Positions 62,268 through 64,000 of a stretch of DNA of 64,000 bases are shown piece after piece. Source of the stretch: an uncultured Micrococcaceae bacterium. Its GTDB lineage: Bacteria; Actinomycetota; Actinomycetes; Actinomycetales; Micrococcaceae. A program made the translations under genes and the position numbers. The notes beneath the pieces were generated by a model that made no database searches, was not told the DNA's origin, and saw only the letters and a program-made list of their open reading frames with translations. The stretch covers positions 620,001-684,000 of the forward strand of contig CANNAD010000001.1 of NCBI GenBank assembly GCA_947502645.1. Direction: 5' to 3'. The number at the start of each line of letters is the position of its first letter. Position 1 is the first letter of the stretch.

Positions 62268-62488
62268 CAGAATCTCGAACCCTGACCGGCGATCTGGAAT
62301 GGGAGAACTCCCGGCTCATGGACCAGCCGCTCGAGGACTTCGTGCGCACCCTCAAAGCGGGCGACGGCGGTGAGATCAGCGTTTTCGCCAGTATCTCCCT
62401 CGTGAGACAACTGCTTTTTGAACTGCAGGATTCGCAGTCAACCAGCCGGGGAAATGTGATTGTGCGCTACGGTCTACGCAACAGCTGA
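62268..62488 (+). pseudogene. Fragment of a dihydrofolate-reductase-like (RibD C-terminal) gene
   Basis: One frame reads SESRTLTGDLEWENSRLMDQ, then EDFVRTLKAGDGGEISVFAS and SLVRQLLFE, before unrelated residues and a stop. This matches the middle of small RibD_C/DHFR-like proteins (WxNSxLL ... GGDIxVxGSxxLVQxLL). Both the N-terminal NADPH-binding start and the C-terminal third are missing, and there is no start codon, so it is a relic. Confidence 0.65.
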
Positions 62489-62547
62489 ATCACCAAAAGT
62501 GACTCGTAGGCACGTACTCAGGCAACGCGCATCATCGGAGGAGACTC

Positions 62548-63570
62548 ATGACAAATCTGGACGTGGACCCCGAAGAGATCGTCTGTGAGGCAGATTCCCG
62601 AGTGGACGCCGAGTTGCTCACGCCGCGCGATGTGCCGCTCGGCGGACAGCGTGCCATGACCGTGCGCCGGACCATGCCGCAGCGTCAGCGCAGCTTGATC
62701 GGCGCGTGGTGTTTTCTGGATCATTACGGGCCGGACCGCGTTTCCTCCTCCGGCGGGATGAGGGTTGCCCGCCATCCGCACACCGGCCTCGCTACGGTGA
62801 GCCTGTTGTTCACCGGGGTTATCAGCCACCGTGATTCTGTCGGGACTGAAGCTCTGGTGCGCCCCGGCGAGGTGAACCTCATGATCGGCGGCCGCGGTAT
62901 CTCCCATCAGGAATTCTCCACACCTGAGACCACGTACCTCCACGGCGTGCAGCTCTGGTACGCCCTGCCGGACGCCACCCGAAACATGGCCCCGGCGTTC
63001 GAGCACTATGAGCCGCCCGTTGTTACCCGTGACGGTGCCTCCATGCGGGTTTACATCGGATCGCTGGCGGGCTCCCACTCTCCCGTGGAGACGTATACGC
63101 CGCCGTTGCTGGCCGCGGAAATCAACCTCGCCGCGGGCGCGCAGCTGGAACTGGACCTGGATCCGGGCTTTGAGTACGGCGTCCTTCTGGACACCGGGGA
63201 CCTCTCGCTCAACGGGTCTGACGTCCCGCTGCACCATCTGGCTTACCTGCCAACCGGCCAGCGGTCTCTTGTTCTGTCATCCGGGGCTGAGAGCGCGCGG
63301 CTCATCCTCATCGGCGGCGAACCGTTGAACGAGCAGATCGTGATGTGGTGGAACTTCATCGGCCGCAGCCACGAAGATATCGTTGCCTACCGTGAGGCCT
63401 GGCAGGCGGAGATCGGCGAGTCCTCCACGGCTGAGCCAACTAACGGAGCGTACGACGACGGCGCCCCCTGGCCACGTTTCGGCCCCTACCCGGAAGGTCA
63501 GCCGGATCCGCTTCCGGCGCCGGCGATGCCCACTGTTCAGCTCCGGCCGCGCGGAGGAAGCGGCCGCTAG
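62548..63570 (+). CDS. Pirin family protein
   Basis: 340 residues. The pirin N-terminal cupin contains ARHPHTGLATVSLLFTGVIS and the metal-binding residues of GGRGISHQEFS, and the second cupin is in the C-terminal half, with the typical tail NEQIVMWWNFIGRSHEDIVA. Pirins bind iron or nickel and include quercetinases and redox sensors; the role here is unknown. The stop codon lies inside a small palindrome (63567-63583) shared with the convergent ATPase stop. Confidence 0.92.
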   Translation: MTNLDVDPEEIVCEADSRVDAELLTPRDVPLGGQRAMTVRRTMPQRQRSLIGAWCFLDHYGPDRVSSSGGMRVARHPHTGLATVSLLFTGVISHRDSVGTEALVRPGEVNLMIGGRGISHQEFSTPETTYLHGVQLWYALPDATRNMAPAFEHYEPPVVTRDGASMRVYIGSLAGSHSPVETYTPPLLAAEINLAAGAQLELDLDPGFEYGVLLDTGDLSLNGSDVPLHHLAYLPTGQRSLVLSSGAESARLILIGGEPLNEQIVMWWNFIGRSHEDIVAYREAWQAEIGESSTAEPTNGAYDDGAPWPRFGPYPEGQPDPLPAPAMPTVQLRPRGGSGR

Positions 63571-63579
63571 ACCTGCAGT

Positions 63580-64000
63580 CTAGAACGGGTGGAGCAGCCG
63601 CTGCACAAACTGCTTGGTGCGCTCCTTCACAGGATCACGCAGGACGACGTCGGGACTCCCCTGCTCCACCACCACGCCCTGATCCATGAACACCACCTGA
63701 TCCGCGACCTCGCGGGCAAATGCGAGTTCGTGCGTGACGATCACCATGGTCCAGTGTTCGTCAGCGAGTTCCTTGATGACGGTGAGAACTTCGCCTACGA
63801 GTTCGGGGTCCAGGGCCGACGTCGGCTCGTCAAACAGCAGCACGTCCGGGCGCAGCGCAAGCGCACGCACAATCCCGACGCGCTGCTGCTGCCCGCCGGA
63901 CAACTCCACCGGGTACTGATCCTTCTTCTCCGTCAGACCCACTCGTTCGAGCAGGCTTTCGGCCGCCTCAACCGCGTCAGCACGACGTCGGCGCTGCACC
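63580..64000 (-). CDS. Amino-acid ABC transporter ATP-binding protein (GlnQ-like), 5' end beyond the window
   Basis: The C-terminal 139 residues are present; the start is beyond 64000, so Walker A is not seen. The signature ELSGGQQQRVGIVRALALRP, Walker B LLFDEPTSALDPE and H-loop VTHELAFAREVAD are those of polar amino-acid ATPases of the GlnQ/HisP group. The C-terminal tail (RTKQFVQRLLHPF) is also as in that group. It would energise uptake with permeases located outside the window. Confidence 0.92.
   Translation of the reverse strand, partial: VQRRRRADAVEAAESLLERVGLTEKKDQYPVELSGGQQQRVGIVRALALRPDVLLFDEPTSALDPELVGEVLTVIKELADEHWTMVIVTHELAFAREVADQVVFMDQGVVVEQGSPDVVLRDPVKERTKQFVQRLLHPF

Noticed and set aside
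63567-63583. CTAGAC-n5-GTCTAG palindrome as a bidirectional terminator
   Set aside because: The stem is only 6 bp with no T tracts, and both arms are formed by the two convergent stop codons; too weak to call.
1-64000. CRISPR array, insertion sequence, rRNA or tRNA genes
   Set aside because: No regularly spaced repeats, transposase motifs with terminal repeats, or conserved RNA sequences were seen on either strand.

Overview
This 64-kb window is high-GC DNA with dense, short-spaced genes, many GTG starts and GGAGG-type ribosome sites. Several families are typical of actinobacteria: GAP-family membrane proteins, DUF2891, YtrA-type GntR regulators and a lipoprotein peptide-binding protein. It most resembles a chromosome of a Micrococcaceae (Arthrobacter-like) bacterium. 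That assignment is an inference from gene content, not from a database search. No rRNA, tRNA, CRISPR array or complete insertion sequence was seen.

Region 1 (about 1.2-16 kb) is a defence island. It carries a type I restriction-modification locus: a methylase-like companion with a degenerate catalytic core, hsdM, hsdS, a 5'-nucleotidase, a membrane protein and, 3.7 kb further on, hsdR. Between hsdS and hsdR lie a HEPN/Abi-like gene, two remnants of other hsdR copies, a broken excisionase-type antitoxin/PIN toxin pair and two small membrane proteins. A Fic gene follows hsdR and is flanked on both sides by a ~62-bp repeat rich in GTGTAAAGAA palindromes. An lldD-like gene with a single-base frameshift and a formate/nitrite-type transporter close the region.

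Region 2 (18.6-25.9 kb) is the most interesting part. A 93-residue hydrophobic precursor aligns by eye with enterocin AS-48-type circular bacteriocins. A tightly coupled membrane/ABC operon follows it: a SpoIIM/DUF95-like protein, two small membrane proteins, a 510-residue membrane protein, two ABC ATPases and an ABC-2 permease. Next comes a convergent XRE-TPR regulator with RRNPP-like architecture, and a 52-residue small ORF with a good ribosome site diverges from it. The upstream regions of the precursor and the regulator share a 10-mer. I read this as a putative actinobacterial head-to-tail cyclised bacteriocin system, possibly under peptide quorum control.

Region 3 (25.9-43.2 kb) holds mainly metabolic and stress genes: malQ, a MarR/LLM-oxidoreductase pair, rtcB interrupted by an in-frame amber codon, an aminotransferase, an isochorismatase-like hydrolase, a MarR/VOC pair with a striking operator, a flavin monooxygenase and a GntR-YtrA/ABC operon. 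Region 4 (43.2-52.0 kb) contains a two-component system and a GAP-family gene. This module appears again at 50.5-52.0 kb with the lesions reversed: kinase intact and GAP frameshifted in copy 1, kinase truncated and GAP intact in copy 2. A heterodimeric ABC exporter, an ArsR regulator and an MFS stump lie between them. Region 5 (52-64 kb) has a VapBC pair with a palindromic operator, an HhH protein, a membrane-anchored metalloprotease, a SecB-like chaperone, a dipeptide/nickel-type ABC transporter, an OpgB/LTA-synthase-like enzyme, a pirin and the end of a GlnQ-like ATPase. Point-lesion or truncated genes are unusually frequent across the window.
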